Assembly: GCF_009829915.1 (NCBI RefSeq)
Contig: NZ_SZZW01000003.1
Location: 62,001 to 126,000, forward strand
Direction of reading: 5' to 3'
DNA from: Pantoea sp. Nvir
Lineage (GTDB): Bacteria; Pseudomonadota; Gammaproteobacteria; Enterobacterales; Enterobacteriaceae
DNA length: 64,000 nt
Positions 31,300 through 40,755 of this stretch are shown here, one piece after another (within the stretch, counting starts at the first letter, position 1; each line of letters begins with the position of its first letter). Both the position numbers and the translations under genes were made by a program. The notes beneath the pieces were generated by a model. That model was given only the letters and a program-made list of their open reading frames with translations, was not told where the DNA came from and did not search any database.

Positions 31300-32019
31300 T
31301 TATTTCACTCTTTCAAAAATTAAGTCCCAAATTCCATGGCCTAGTTGCTGTCCACGCTGCTCAAATTTTGTTACTGGTCGTACCTGAGGATACGTTATAT
31401 ATTCCTGTTTTTTCGAATTATTTTTATAGCCGTCAATATTATTCATTACTTCCAACATATGTTTAGCGTAGATTTCCCAATCGGTTGCTATGTGGAATAC
31501 TCCTCCTATCTTTAGCTTATGCATTACCATCTTGGCGAACGGCACCTGTACAATACGGCGTTTATTATGGCGAGCTTTGTGCCAAGGATCCGGAAAGAAG
31601 AGCTGCACTACACTTAACGAATTATCCGATATCATCTTCTCAAAGACTTCTACTGCGTCATGATATATCAAACGTAAATTCTCTACACCCTTCTCTTTAG
31701 CCGAAGCGAGGCAAGAGCCCACTCCAGGAGCATGCACTTCAATACCAAAGAAGTTTTGCTGGGGATTATTCTGTGCCATAGTTACAAGTGAATCGCCCAT
31801 GCCAAAGCCAATCTCTAGTACAACCGGCTTATTGCGTCTAAAAAGGCGCGTCATATCGAGTATTTCAGGTTGAAATTCTATGCCCATCTCTGGCCAGTAT
31901 TTATCGAGCGCCAGCTGTTGCCTTTTCGTCAACCGCCTCTGGCGACGTACAAAACTACGAATACGGCGTAATGGCAACCCATTATTATCAAATTCCGAGG
32001 TGATAACGTTATTAATCAT
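31300..32019 (-). CDS. trmB: tRNA (guanine-N7)-methyltransferase
   Basis: Makes m7G46 in the variable loop of tRNAs using SAM. At 239 aa it has the E. coli length. The Rossmann SAM-binding motif [27 protein letters not shown], the catalytic [15 protein letters not shown] and the C-terminal [17 protein letters not shown] are intact. It is divergent from the mutY relic, which preserves the E. coli arrangement. Confidence 0.96.
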   Translation of the reverse strand: MINNVITSEFDNNGLPLRRIRSFVRRQRRLTKRQQLALDKYWPEMGIEFQPEILDMTRLFRRNKPVVLEIGFGMGDSLVTMAQNNPQQNFFGIEVHAPGVGSCLASAKEKGVENLRLIYHDAVEVFEKMISDNSLSVVQLFFPDPWHKARHNKRRIVQVPFAKMVMHKLKIGGVFHIATDWEIYAKHMLEVMNNIDGYKNNSKKQEYITYPQVRPVTKFEQRGQQLGHGIWDLIFERVK

Positions 32020-32142
32020 GATATATCTCTATTTAAAGGTAGGAATATAATGTAAATTTATAAATAAAAATAAGCATTGAAATCATGTTTAAATTGATAA
32101 TTTAACCTATATAATGAAGAAAGACTTACTAAGTATAAAGCA

Positions 32143-32815
32143 ATGAGTAGAAATTTCCTTCATATGCAGCAGATGTTAGAATGGTACCAATAACTTAGAC
32201 GCAAAAGCCTACTATGGTAGCAAGCAAAATCACCTGACAATGTTTGAGTCTCTAAAGTGATGATACAAAAGATTCAGGTTAAATTGATCCCTTATTTTAA
32301 TTAAGGGCCTTATGCTACATTTCCTCCTATAAGGAGGCAATGTAGCTGTAGCGTCACTTGAAAAATGCTAAATTTGCCTACTAAATAAGAGCTATTATGC
32401 TTACCTTAACTAAGGTTAGACAAGTTATTACGGCAAAAAACTCACAAGGCGTTGCTAGTTCATTACATCTTATTTTTGTTGTTACAGGATGGGGGGGAAA
32501 CCGTCTGGTTAGAATAGAGGTTACCAGCAGGGTTATAGTGTAGACTATTATGTTTTTTGCGGTTCATTACCGAATAAGGTGATACACAACTGGCTACATG
32601 CGAGTGGTATTCATACAAAACTGAGATATTAAATGCATTTCACCATACCTTCAGTCATTTTCATCTAGATATTGTACCAATTTAAGTATTATTGTTATCT
32701 GCCGGGCCAAATGATGGAAGAACCTACTTGTCTTTTGTATAACTTGGCTGGGCTAACATTCAGTAGGGCTTGCAGTTCCGATTCAACGAATTTTATACAA
32801 GTTGCGTTCTCTACA
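32143..32815 (+). pseudogene. mutY: mutY relic (adenine DNA glycosylase), internally deleted
   Basis: Divergent from trmB and upstream of yggX, as in E. coli. The N-terminus reads QMLEWYQ, stop, LRRKSLLW (QVLDWYDKYGRKTLPW). The C-terminal part is clear: LFLLLQDGGETVWLE (YFLLLQHEDEVLLAQ), then HNWLHASGIHTK (RQWLAQRQIAAD), then NAFHHTFSHFHLDIVPI (TAFRHTFSHFHLDIVPM). Roughly residues 35-225 are deleted, including the helix-hairpin-helix and Fe-S domains, and several stops are present, so it is non-functional. MutY removes A mispaired with 8-oxoG; its loss raises G:C to T:A change. Confidence 0.88.
32289..32345. repeat. Two adjacent hairpins inside the mutY deletion zone
   Basis: CCCTTA/TAAGGG (32289-32294 and 32302-32307) is followed by a stronger hairpin at 32315-32345: 7 bp CTACATT/AATGTAG, one mismatch, then 5 bp CCTCC/GGAGG around a TATAA loop. 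They lie where the middle of mutY should be. No T run follows on either strand. Confidence 0.6.
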
Positions 32816-32858
32816 AAAAATTGGCCTTGTACCCCTATAAAATTAAAGAGGAAAAGTG

Positions 32859-33131
32859 ATGAGTCGCATTATTTTTTGCACTTATCTACAGCGCGATGCT
32901 GAAGGTCAGGATTTTCAGCTATACCCAGGCGAACTAGGAAAGCGCATATATAACGAAATATCTAAGGAAGCCAGTAAGATGTGGATGGTAAAACAGACCA
33001 TGTTAATTAACGAGAAGAAACTCAACATGACTAATCCAGAAGACCGTAAGGTTCTCGAGCAGGCAATGATAAATTTCCTGTTTGAAGGCAAAGAGGTTCA
33101 TACAAAAGGCTACACGCCACCAGAAGCATAA
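32859..33131 (+). CDS. yggX: Fe(2+)-trafficking protein YggX
   Basis: Small protein associated with iron handling and protection of Fe-S enzymes from oxidation. From ATG 32859 it is 90 aa, against 91 in E. coli. Nearly invariant segments are [33 protein letters not shown] and [14 protein letters not shown] one codon upstream overlaps the ribosome-binding region (AGAGGAAAAG), so ATG is taken. It is followed by mltC after 67 bp, as in E. coli. Confidence 0.94.
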   Translation: MSRIIFCTYLQRDAEGQDFQLYPGELGKRIYNEISKEASKMWMVKQTMLINEKKLNMTNPEDRKVLEQAMINFLFEGKEVHTKGYTPPEA

Positions 33132-33198
33132 TTTTATGGTACCTTAGAACTTAGGTCCCTCTCTTCCGGGTTAAGCAGGCTTTTACCACGCATTTACA

Positions 33199-34278
33199 AT
33201 GAAGAAGATATTATGTGCACTGTTGGTGATCGCTCCGCTTTTGGTTTCCTGCTCAAGTAAAAAATCTTCGCAATACCAAAAAGAATGGATTAAAGATACC
33301 AATAGTTTTGATATTTTAATGGGCCAGTATGCTCACAACATCGAGCATACTTGGGGTACCAATGAGGTCCTAGTTGCTGGACCAAAGGATTATGTTAAAT
33401 ACAGCGACAACTATTATACCCGTAGTCACATTAATTTTAAAAACGGTAACATTACTATCGAGACAATTTCCGCTACTAATCCAATAGCTCACCTTAGACA
33501 AGCTATCATTGCCACACTGCTGGTTGGTGACGATTCCCTCGATATTAACCTTTATTCCGATTCTAATAATAACGTGATTAGTAAAGAGCCATTACTCTAT
33601 GGTCAGGTACTGGACAATACTAACCAGCCTATTCGCTGGCAGGGCCGTGCAAGTAATTTTGCCGATTATCTCCTACAACATAAATTGCAATGTCGCGTCT
33701 CCGACCTACATGTAATTTATTCAGTGACTATGCTGATGGTGCCTAATCATCTTGATAAACGTGCACATAAGTTCCTACCTATGGTGCATAAAGCCGCTGG
33801 TGTGTATGATGTTGATGTGTCTCTGATTCTTGCGATCATGCAGACTGAATCAAGCTTTAATCCTTATGCGGTAAGCCATTCTGATGCGCTTGGCCTGATG
33901 CAGGTAGTACAGCACACAGCAGGTGTCGATGTATTTCGTATGAAGGGCAAGTGGGGCAAGCCAAGTCGTAACTATTTACTCGACCCAGAGAACAATATAG
34001 ACACTGGAACCGCCTACCTTTCTCTGTTGCAAAAAAGTTATTTGGGTGGCATCCATGATCCTTTATCGCGCCGTTATGCAGTTATTACTGCTTACAATAG
34101 TGGTGCGGGCAGTGTGCTACGTGTCTTCTCCAGCTATAGAGATCGTGCTTTTAATGTAATTAATAATATGTCGCCCAGCCAAGTTTATAACATTCTAATG
34201 ACAAGGCATCCTTCTGTAGAATCACGGCGCTATTTATATAAAGTAAGCATGGTACAACATAGTTACCATCGATACTAA
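33199..34278 (+). CDS. mltC: Membrane-bound lytic murein transglycosylase C
   Basis: Outer-membrane lipoprotein that cleaves peptidoglycan between MurNAc and GlcNAc. At 359 aa it has the E. coli length. An N-terminal lipoprotein signal ([20 protein letters not shown]) has a lipobox Cys near residue 18. An MltC N-domain precedes the SLT lysozyme-like domain, with catalytic Glu in [11 protein letters not shown], then [15 protein letters not shown] and [17 protein letters not shown]. Retention indicates a peptidoglycan wall is still made and remodelled. Confidence 0.96.
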   Translation: MKKILCALLVIAPLLVSCSSKKSSQYQKEWIKDTNSFDILMGQYAHNIEHTWGTNEVLVAGPKDYVKYSDNYYTRSHINFKNGNITIETISATNPIAHLRQAIIATLLVGDDSLDINLYSDSNNNVISKEPLLYGQVLDNTNQPIRWQGRASNFADYLLQHKLQCRVSDLHVIYSVTMLMVPNHLDKRAHKFLPMVHKAAGVYDVDVSLILAIMQTESSFNPYAVSHSDALGLMQVVQHTAGVDVFRMKGKWGKPSRNYLLDPENNIDTGTAYLSLLQKSYLGGIHDPLSRRYAVITAYNSGAGSVLRVFSSYRDRAFNVINNMSPSQVYNILMTRHPSVESRRYLYKVSMVQHSYHRY

Positions 34279-34589
34279 TAGGCAATTTATTTAATGTACG
34301 CAATTAATTTGGTAGTTACCGAACTATATCGCGGGTGTATTACATTAGGCAACCTGACAAGTTTTAATCTAGACTTTGACTTTGATATTTTCCTAGCAAG
34401 AGCTGATGGCTAATACCTTGCCGTGAACCAACAGCCACATATGAATTTTTATTCTTTCTGTTAATAAAATAATGAAGAAATTATAGAAAAAGTTTTTTAT
34501 AGAAGCATGCGATAGTTGCGGTATACTCGGACTGTAATAATTATGTATTAATTAATACAATAATAAATCTGTATGTTTTGTTTTATGAA

Positions 34590-34675
34590 CATCTGGAGCC
34601 AAAGAGGCGCACTTACAGCTAGTTAGTAAGATACTAACGCCTAAATTATTAGGCAAGGGGCTTGTTAGCTCCTAC
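34590..34675 (+). other. Hairpin-rich element, faintly riboswitch-like
   Basis: GGAGC near the left end can pair with GCTCC near the right end. Inside are two abutting hairpins: GTTAGTA/TACTAAC (34622-34638) and GCCTAA/TTAGGC (34639-34654), then AAGGGGC. The order AGAGGCGC, ACTT, AGTA and AAGGGGC recalls the 5' half of lysine riboswitches, but the element is about half the usual size and has no gene downstream on its strand. It may be a relic or coincidence. Confidence 0.2.
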
Positions 34676-35734
34676 AGAATTCCGCTAGCGCTAACAGTTA
34701 CTTTTTAAATTATAGAGGGGGAAATTTTATAGCTTATGAATACATATAAATTATAAACCTTCTGGTGACAGCCAGCCCCATCTTTATATTAACCTCGGCA
34801 TTAACTCAGTGGAACATCTTTAAATCATTAAAAATAATTTAAAGGTATCGCGGATATTTTTTTACATACTACTTAAATTGAGTCAACACCTATACTAGAT
34901 TATTTATCTGGATATTTGTGGGTGTTTTGTCAGTAAGTAGTATTTCTCTAGACCAAGATAACACTGTTCTTTAGTAAACAGTCTTACAAGGAATACTAAA
35001 GTTGGCGAGCTGCCATCTTTCCTACGTATGGTACAGCTAAATCATGACATTTTATGTTTTCAAGTCAAAAAATGAAACAGCTTCTGTTAAAGCATCCTGC
35101 TAAAACTTGCTATCCTTGCATTAAGGCATGCTGTCTCCAAAAAATAACTTCAGATGTAGTATTAGTAGAGACTAAGGTCTTACTATATAATTAGTATTAT
35201 ATCAGTTTGTTCTTAAAGTACACCAAATAGAGAGCTAAGTTTCATGCGTTTTGTATTATTATTTCAAATATAAATGTTTTCTTAATAAATAAAGCAAAAC
35301 AAGCCTATTAATCGCATCCTCTTAGAATGGGGATGCAGTAATGAAATTAATATTGAGCAGTTTTTAGGTAAAAAAACATGGAGAAACTCCACTTCTTATT
35401 GGCATAAAAAGTAGACTGAATTGTATCATTATCTACTTGTAAAATTAGCCATATTTAATACATTGTCCATTTAACATTAGAATTATTCTACTTTTTAAAA
35501 GTAAGAAAAAACTTCTATGAAGAATAGTATACGAAAGTAAATAAAATTACTTGCTTTACATTAAAATACAAAGATGTAATTGATATATTCCATAAAAGCG
35601 TAATTATGTACTAATTTTGGCGGATTAAAGGTGTTGATTTAATCATGCACGTCTTTTATTCTCTTCTATTTTTCATTGACAAAAGAGTGAGCCTTTAAAA
35701 ACAGTTCCGACTGTTACCTAAATAGAGGATTCGA

Positions 35735-35789
35735 AAAAACACATTAATCCGGCACAGGAGAGACCCCCCCTCTTCTGTGCCGGATTAAT
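35735..35789 (-). terminator. cio operon terminator with long perfect stem
   Basis: The arms at 35743-35757 and 35775-35789 are a perfect 15-bp inverted repeat, extended inward by four more pairs (one G-T). A 9-nt loop contains seven C. On the minus strand TG and then a run of six T follow. It lies about 375 bp downstream of cioZ on the operon's strand. Confidence 0.8.
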
Positions 35790-36164
35790 TAAGGTTGCTT
35801 GCTATGTTTAGCATACGCATACATACTACAAATAAAGGTAAAATTATTGTGATGGCGCTGAAAATAATGTACGACAACTCGAGAGTTGTACCAGTAACTG
35901 CTGACCGGCACTAAGAGTAGCTATCTGTAGCCGAAGCACTATGATTGTTGTCCACCCAGCACAATATAACATACTAACTTCATTGATGGGAGCAGACCGG
36001 ACGTCCTATTATGCTGTAACATCAATTTTTATTCTCTTCGTAATCACTTATTTAATTTTTAATATTCGCTCCAGAACCCATACCAATTACCGCAGAATGA
36101 TTTTCTTTCCAGTTCGTAATATCCATTTGTCAAAACCTCTACGACTTTTCTAGAATTAAAAGCA

Positions 36165-36320
36165 TTAGTGGATTTTCATGCCAGCTGCAGTCATCATTAT
36201 ACGTAACAAACTAGCCACGATACCAAGTGCCAACACACTTGCTCCATAGATCAACACTAACCATAGAATACGTTTCCACAATGTAGATCTATTTTGATTT
36301 TGGTTTTCAACATTTTCCAT
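36165..36320 (-). CDS. cioZ: Small bd-oxidase subunit, DUF2474 (CioZ/CydZ-like)
   Basis: A 51-codon gene 20 bp downstream of cioB, found by translating the spacer. ATG 36320 opens MENVENQNQN; the body is a single membrane span, LWLVLIYGASVLALGIVASL, followed by LRIMMTAAG. The W-x-R-x-x-W-L-V-L-I-like entry and the LLR-x-x-M-x-A-A-G exit are typical of DUF2474 proteins encoded in cyanide-insensitive oxidase operons. By analogy with CydX it probably stabilises the CioAB complex. The ribosome-binding site is weak. Family assignment is from memory. Confidence 0.75.
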   Translation of the reverse strand: MENVENQNQNRSTLWKRILWLVLIYGASVLALGIVASLLRIMMTAAGMKIH

Positions 36321-36340
36321 CTCATTTTGAATATTGCATA

Positions 36341-37345
36341 TCAATGGTATCCTTCTTCCATTTTTATTTTTCCTCGGAACACATAGTAACTCCAGAAAGT
36401 ATAGCCAAGGATAATTGGAATAATTAGTAGACTACCTATTAGCATAAAGACCTGGCTAATTGCTGGAGCAGCTGCTTGCCAGATAGTGATGGAAGGGGGC
36501 ACAATATTTGGCCACACGCTGATGCCAAGACCGGAAAATCCTAAGAAAATTAGTGCTAGAGTTAACAGGAACGGTAAGTAATGCGCTTTGCACTTGGTTG
36601 TACGAATAATACCCCATGAACAAAGTAGCACTAGAACTGGGACTGGTAGAAACCAGAACAAATTTGGAAAACTAAACCAACGGTGCCGGATAGCTTCATG
36701 ACTGAACGGTGTCCAGAGACTAATAATGCCAATTACCACCAACAGTGCAATCACCAACGGTGTTACCAACGCAGACATTTTCCGATGCAGGTCATCATCA
36801 GTTTTCATAGTAAGCCAAGTACAACCTAGCAATGTGTAAGCGATTATTAAACTTACTCCACAAAAAAGTGGGAAAGGCGCCAGCCAGTCCATTACGGATC
36901 CACTAAAGTGACGGTCTATCACAGGAATACCATCTATCATCGCTCCAACTACGACTCCCTGGCTAAAGGCTGCGAGGATGGAACCTGCCATAAAGGACTT
37001 GTCCCAGAATGGACGATGCGTTTCCGTTGCTTTAAAGCGAAACTCAAAAGCTACACCACGGAAGATTAGACCAATCAGCATCGCTGTCAACGGAATCGAG
37101 AGAGCATCAGCAACGACAGAGTAAGCAAGGGGAAACGCCCCATACAAGCTTGCTCCTCCTAGAACTAACCATGTTTCATTACCGTCCCATACCGGTGCTA
37201 CGGTGTTAACCATCACGTTACGTTCGATCGGATCTTTGTTAAAAAAGAACAGCGACCCGATACCGAGATCAAAACCATCCATAACTATATACATCAAGGT
37301 AGCAAAAACAATAATCGCAAACCAGATAATGGAAAGATCAATCAT
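36341..37345 (-). CDS. cioB: Cyanide-insensitive quinol oxidase subunit II
   Basis: Structural subunit of a bd-type oxidase in the inner membrane. 334 aa with about eight to nine hydrophobic segments. The N-terminus FATLMYIVMDGFDLGIGSLF, then WDGNETWLVLGG and LIGLIFRGVAFEFRFK, are CydB/CioB signatures. The length matches the short CioB type. It overlaps the cioA stop by four bases (ATGA), so the subunits are translationally coupled. Confidence 0.93.
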   Translation of the reverse strand: MIDLSIIWFAIIVFATLMYIVMDGFDLGIGSLFFFNKDPIERNVMVNTVAPVWDGNETWLVLGGASLYGAFPLAYSVVADALSIPLTAMLIGLIFRGVAFEFRFKATETHRPFWDKSFMAGSILAAFSQGVVVGAMIDGIPVIDRHFSGSVMDWLAPFPLFCGVSLIIAYTLLGCTWLTMKTDDDLHRKMSALVTPLVIALLVVIGIISLWTPFSHEAIRHRWFSFPNLFWFLPVPVLVLLCSWGIIRTTKCKAHYLPFLLTLALIFLGFSGLGISVWPNIVPPSITIWQAAAPAISQVFMLIGSLLIIPIILGYTFWSYYVFRGKIKMEEGYH

Positions 37346-38775
37346 TCTGTTTCCCCCTCCTCGTGCAGATCGTTCAGGCTTCCATATGCTGCAGATAGTG
37401 GACGAGCTGGGGTTTTACTATGACCTGGACCACCATAACGCACATCTTTACCTTCGCCTGTAATCGGCCCTTTCTGAACTAGACGAATCATATAGATGCA
37501 ACCCACGCCAAATACTGCAGAGTAAACAAGGATAAAGGCTACTAGGCTAACGCTCATGTGAAGAGTATTGCGGCCTGATACTGCATCAATAGTGCGTTGC
37601 ACTCCGTAAATTACCCAAGGCTGACGACCAATCTCAGTGGTAAACCAGCCTGCTAACAACGCAATCAGCCCAGAAGGTCCCATCAACAGAGTAAACCATA
37701 AAAATGGACGTGATTGATAGATACGACCTTTATAACGTAGCCACAGACTGACCAAGCCAAGCGTAATCATTAGCAATCCCATAACCACCATTATGCGGAA
37801 TGACCAGAAAATAATCAGCGAATTAGGACGATCTTCTTTCGGGAAGCTTTTCAACGTCATCAACTGTTTGTCCAAACTGTGGTTCAATAGCAAGCTGCCA
37901 AGGTAAGGAATTTCCAGAGCGTATTTAGTACGCTCCTCATTCATGTCAGGAATTCCGAATAGAATTAGAGGTGTTGCTTTACCAGGTAAATTTTCCCAGT
38001 GTCCTTCAATCGCAACAATCTTCGCCGGCTGATACTGTAAAGTATTTAGCCCATGAAGATCACCTATAATCGCCTGAATTGGGGATACAACTATCGCCAT
38101 CCAGAGTGCCATAGAAAACATCGTACGGATAGCACGGTTATTGTTGCCGCGTAGCAAATGCCATGCACCAGACGCCCCGACAAAAAATGCGCTGGAAAGA
38201 AATGCTGCTACTGACATATGGAACAGACGGTACGGGAACGATGGATTAAAAATTATTTTCAACCAATCTTCAGGTACCATAATGCCGTTTTGGATAAGAT
38301 AGCCTTGCGGTGTATGCATCCAGCTATTGGAGGCAATAATCCAAAAGGTAGAGATGAGTGTACCTAGCGCCACCATACAAGTAGCTAAAAAATGCAAGCC
38401 AGGACCGACACGGTTCCAGCCAAATAGCATTACGCCGAGAAATCCTGCTTCAAGAAAGAAGGCAGTTAGCACCTCATAGGTAAGGAGAGGGCCGGTGATA
38501 CTGCCTGCGAATTGAGAGAATCCACTCCAGTTAGTGCCGAACTGGTATGCCATTACCAAACCGGATACTACGCCCATACCAAAGTTAACAGCAAATACCT
38601 TGGACCAGAAGAGATAGAGGTCGCGATAAGTTTCGTCACGGCTTTTTAGCCACATACCCTCAAGAACTGCTAAAAAACTGGCAAGACCGATGGTAATAGC
38701 TGGGAAAATTATGTGAAAGGAGACAGTAAAAGCGAACTGTATCCTAGCCAAGTGAAAAGCGTCTAATCCGAACAT
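37342..38775 (-). CDS. cioA: Cyanide-insensitive quinol oxidase subunit I
   Basis: Haem-bearing subunit that oxidises quinol and reduces O2. 477 aa, shorter than E. coli CydA (522), because the Q-loop after AKIVAIEGHWEN is short. That is the CioA type, which is typically cyanide-insensitive and non-pumping. Haem ligands are apparent: His 21 (SFHIIFP), His in RLFHMSVAAF and Met in VVMGLLMITLG. The GRQPW motif (TEIGRQPWVIYG) is intact. A GAGGT ribosome-binding site precedes ATG 38775. E. coli K-12 has no equivalent at this position. Confidence 0.93.
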   Translation of the reverse strand: MFGLDAFHLARIQFAFTVSFHIIFPAITIGLASFLAVLEGMWLKSRDETYRDLYLFWSKVFAVNFGMGVVSGLVMAYQFGTNWSGFSQFAGSITGPLLTYEVLTAFFLEAGFLGVMLFGWNRVGPGLHFLATCMVALGTLISTFWIIASNSWMHTPQGYLIQNGIMVPEDWLKIIFNPSFPYRLFHMSVAAFLSSAFFVGASGAWHLLRGNNNRAIRTMFSMALWMAIVVSPIQAIIGDLHGLNTLQYQPAKIVAIEGHWENLPGKATPLILFGIPDMNEERTKYALEIPYLGSLLLNHSLDKQLMTLKSFPKEDRPNSLIIFWSFRIMVVMGLLMITLGLVSLWLRYKGRIYQSRPFLWFTLLMGPSGLIALLAGWFTTEIGRQPWVIYGVQRTIDAVSGRNTLHMSVSLVAFILVYSAVFGVGCIYMIRLVQKGPITGEGKDVRYGGPGHSKTPARPLSAAYGSLNDLHEEGETE

Positions 38776-39610
38776 TTATGACCTCGTTGCTCTCTATAAC
38801 ACTATATATTTGTATATAATCAACAACGAAAACACAGCGTTAATTATTTCTATATGGTTAATATAATTCTATACGGTAAGTTACAAGAAGGACTGAGCCC
38901 TACAAACAGAAAAAGTTCAGGACGTAAAAACTATAATAATATTTTTAATATCAGTCATTTTTTTAACCATAATGATCTAGTTTAAAACTATTGTTTAATG
39001 TTAATTAAAATAACTCAATCTGAGATTATTTTTATTTAATTATTTCGTGTTTGTTGAAACAGAAGAGAGCATGCGGCTTATGCCTTCAAAAGGGGATGAA
39101 GTGTAGTACATGACGAATATATACGTGATGAAGTCACATCATCCTCGCCTGTTATTGAATTTAGAATCATACAGGACTAACATCTTGTTGTAAGAGTTAT
39201 AAATAAACGGCTATCCAATTCCAATGTATATCTAGTTATGTATTAAGGATTAGCTAGCACTCATGTTGTACTCCAGAGCAGAGCGTGCACTACTATCTAT
39301 TCCCCGAAATAAATTTCTCTAAATGAATAAATTTATTTAATATGCACGTTTGTATCGCTACTCCAATAGTTACTAGAGATTTGGTACTATTATAACTACC
39401 AACGGCCAATTAATGACGATAAAAAGATTAATGAGATACAGAATGAAAACAGAACTTGCAGGCTAAATCCTGCCTGCTGGCCTGCCTGCTGGTCATTCCA
39501 TCATCAACATAGGGATGGTGTGATATGACTTCTCATACGGTCTACTAAGTGGTGCCTAGGGATTTAGGCGCTTGGTTATACTCTGGATGCCGATATGCTC
39601 ATAATCAAAT
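38776..39610. other. Gene-free spacer between cioA and ytjA
   Basis: About 830 bp upstream of cioA and downstream of ytjA. An open frame on the plus strand (39549-39785) is only the antisense of ytjA. The cio promoter should be here but was not identified. A GC-rich tandem repeat lies at 39469-39492. Confidence 0.5.
39469..39492 (+). repeat. 12-bp perfect tandem duplication
   Basis: CCTGCCTGCTGG occurs twice head to tail. Just before it GCAGG (39458-39462) can pair with CCTGC (39469-39473). The block is GC-rich in an AT-rich spacer, which suggests a recent duplication. Confidence 0.8.
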
Positions 39611-39766
39611 TTATTTGCGGCCGCTAAACAAACTTATGAGGAACATAATAATACCGACGACAAAAACAACCTTAGCTGACCATGCTGCTGTACCGGCGAG
39701 GCCACTAAATCCTAAAGCCGCTGCGATCAATGCAATTACCAAAAAAATAATTCCCCAACGAAACAT
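39611..39766 (-). CDS. ytjA: DUF1328 small membrane protein YtjA
   Basis: 51 codons, two hydrophobic spans with alanine/glycine-rich content: [20 protein letters not shown], then [19 protein letters not shown] and a basic C-terminus SGRK. This matches E. coli YtjA (53 aa) almost residue for residue. A GGAG ribosome-binding site precedes ATG 39766. It lies 103 bp downstream of osmY on the same strand, the E. coli order. Function unknown; probably linked to envelope or osmotic stress by its neighbour. Confidence 0.88.
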   Translation of the reverse strand: MFRWGIIFLVIALIAAALGFSGLAGTAAWSAKVVFVVGIIMFLISLFSGRK

Positions 39767-39869
39767 AAGTATCTCCTTACTATAACTATAGTGAAATCTA
39801 ACTCCTTATTTCTTAGCAATTTAGTTTTTTATGTCAATCAGGTATAATGTGGCCTGCCAAGTCGTAACA

Positions 39870-40490
39870 TTAAGACCGTATGGTTAAATTATTCTCTACG
39901 CTTTTAACGCCTTCAATCTCTTTTGCGATACTTTCAGCATGATCCGATTGAGTTTTGGTCGCAACTGTACCTGAAAGTTTCACAATGCCGTTGATAGTTT
40001 TAACCGTAATGTTATGGGACGTAATGATATTGTCAGCTAAAAACTGAGCTTTAATTTCCCTAGTTATTACTGTATCCCCACGGGGATATCTTTTCAAACT
40101 TTGTAAATTACTTTCTTTAACGTGCAATTTATCGCTGACGGATTGCACGCCTTCTATTTTTTGCACAACTGCGATCACTTTTTTAATTTGATCCTTCGAA
40201 GTAACAAAACCACTGAGAGTTACTACGCCATTATTCGTATTTACGGAAATATTTGTGCTATTTATTTTTTTGGCATACAACAGAGCTGCTTTAACTTTTG
40301 CAGTGACTACACTATCATCCATAAAACCGTCTATTTTTTTCATTGAACCATTAATTTTTTTACCAAAGTTGTTAGCGCTTTGACGGGCTTGCTGTGACAA
40401 CGAGTCTACGGCCAAAGCTTTATTATTTAACAGTGTGCTGCTAACCACCACTACAGTCATTAATGTTCCAATAATCTTAGTCTTATTCAT
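39870..40490 (-). CDS. osmY: Periplasmic osmotically induced protein OsmY (two BON domains)
   Basis: Periplasmic stress protein with chaperone-like activity in E. coli. From ATG 40490 it is 206 aa (E. coli 201), with a signal peptide ending near NNKALA. Two BON domains are evident: DDSVVTAKVKAALL to VQSVSDKLHV, and ITREIKAQFLADNIITSHNI to VKSVENNLTI. A strong AGGAGGAAGAG ribosome-binding site decides this start; the frame continues 39 codons upstream without homology. Upstream prfC and downstream ytjA preserve the E. coli 99-min cluster. Confidence 0.93.
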   Translation of the reverse strand: MNKTKIIGTLMTVVVVSSTLLNNKALAVDSLSQQARQSANNFGKKINGSMKKIDGFMDDSVVTAKVKAALLYAKKINSTNISVNTNNGVVTLSGFVTSKDQIKKVIAVVQKIEGVQSVSDKLHVKESNLQSLKRYPRGDTVITREIKAQFLADNIITSHNITVKTINGIVKLSGTVATKTQSDHAESIAKEIEGVKSVENNLTIRS

Positions 40491-40755
40491 CAATCTCTTC
40501 CTCCTTTTAGTCAGCTTACCCACCAGCGTGCATACGAAGAAAATAACAGCAGAAAATGGCACGCCTGTGTAAGTTAGGATGTAGGGGAAAACTACTCCTT
40601 TTTGCAAACCGACAAAATAATAATAGTCAGTGTTACGTATTTTGCTTGAATAACTAGTTGATGGCTTCCTAGTTAAGTAAAAATAAAATGTTAAAAATCT
40701 AAACAGACAAAAAGAGGGCTATTTCAGGATAGATAACTTTATTAGAAGGACAAGT

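Larger units (their letters stand above)
34279..36164. other. Gene-free 1.9 kb between mltC and the cio operon
   Basis: E. coli has nupG, speC, yqgA and tRNA-Phe (pheV) after mltC. No readable relic was found, and no tRNA-Phe-like T-arm. An open stretch at 35941-36153 shows no family similarity and is disregarded. The interval holds a structured element (34590-34675) and a strong terminator (35735-35789), annotated separately. Confidence 0.5.

Noticed and set aside
35941-36153. 70-codon frame between the cio terminator and cioZ
   Set aside because: No recognisable domain or ribosome-binding site; composition like the surrounding decayed DNA and opposite to the operon strand.
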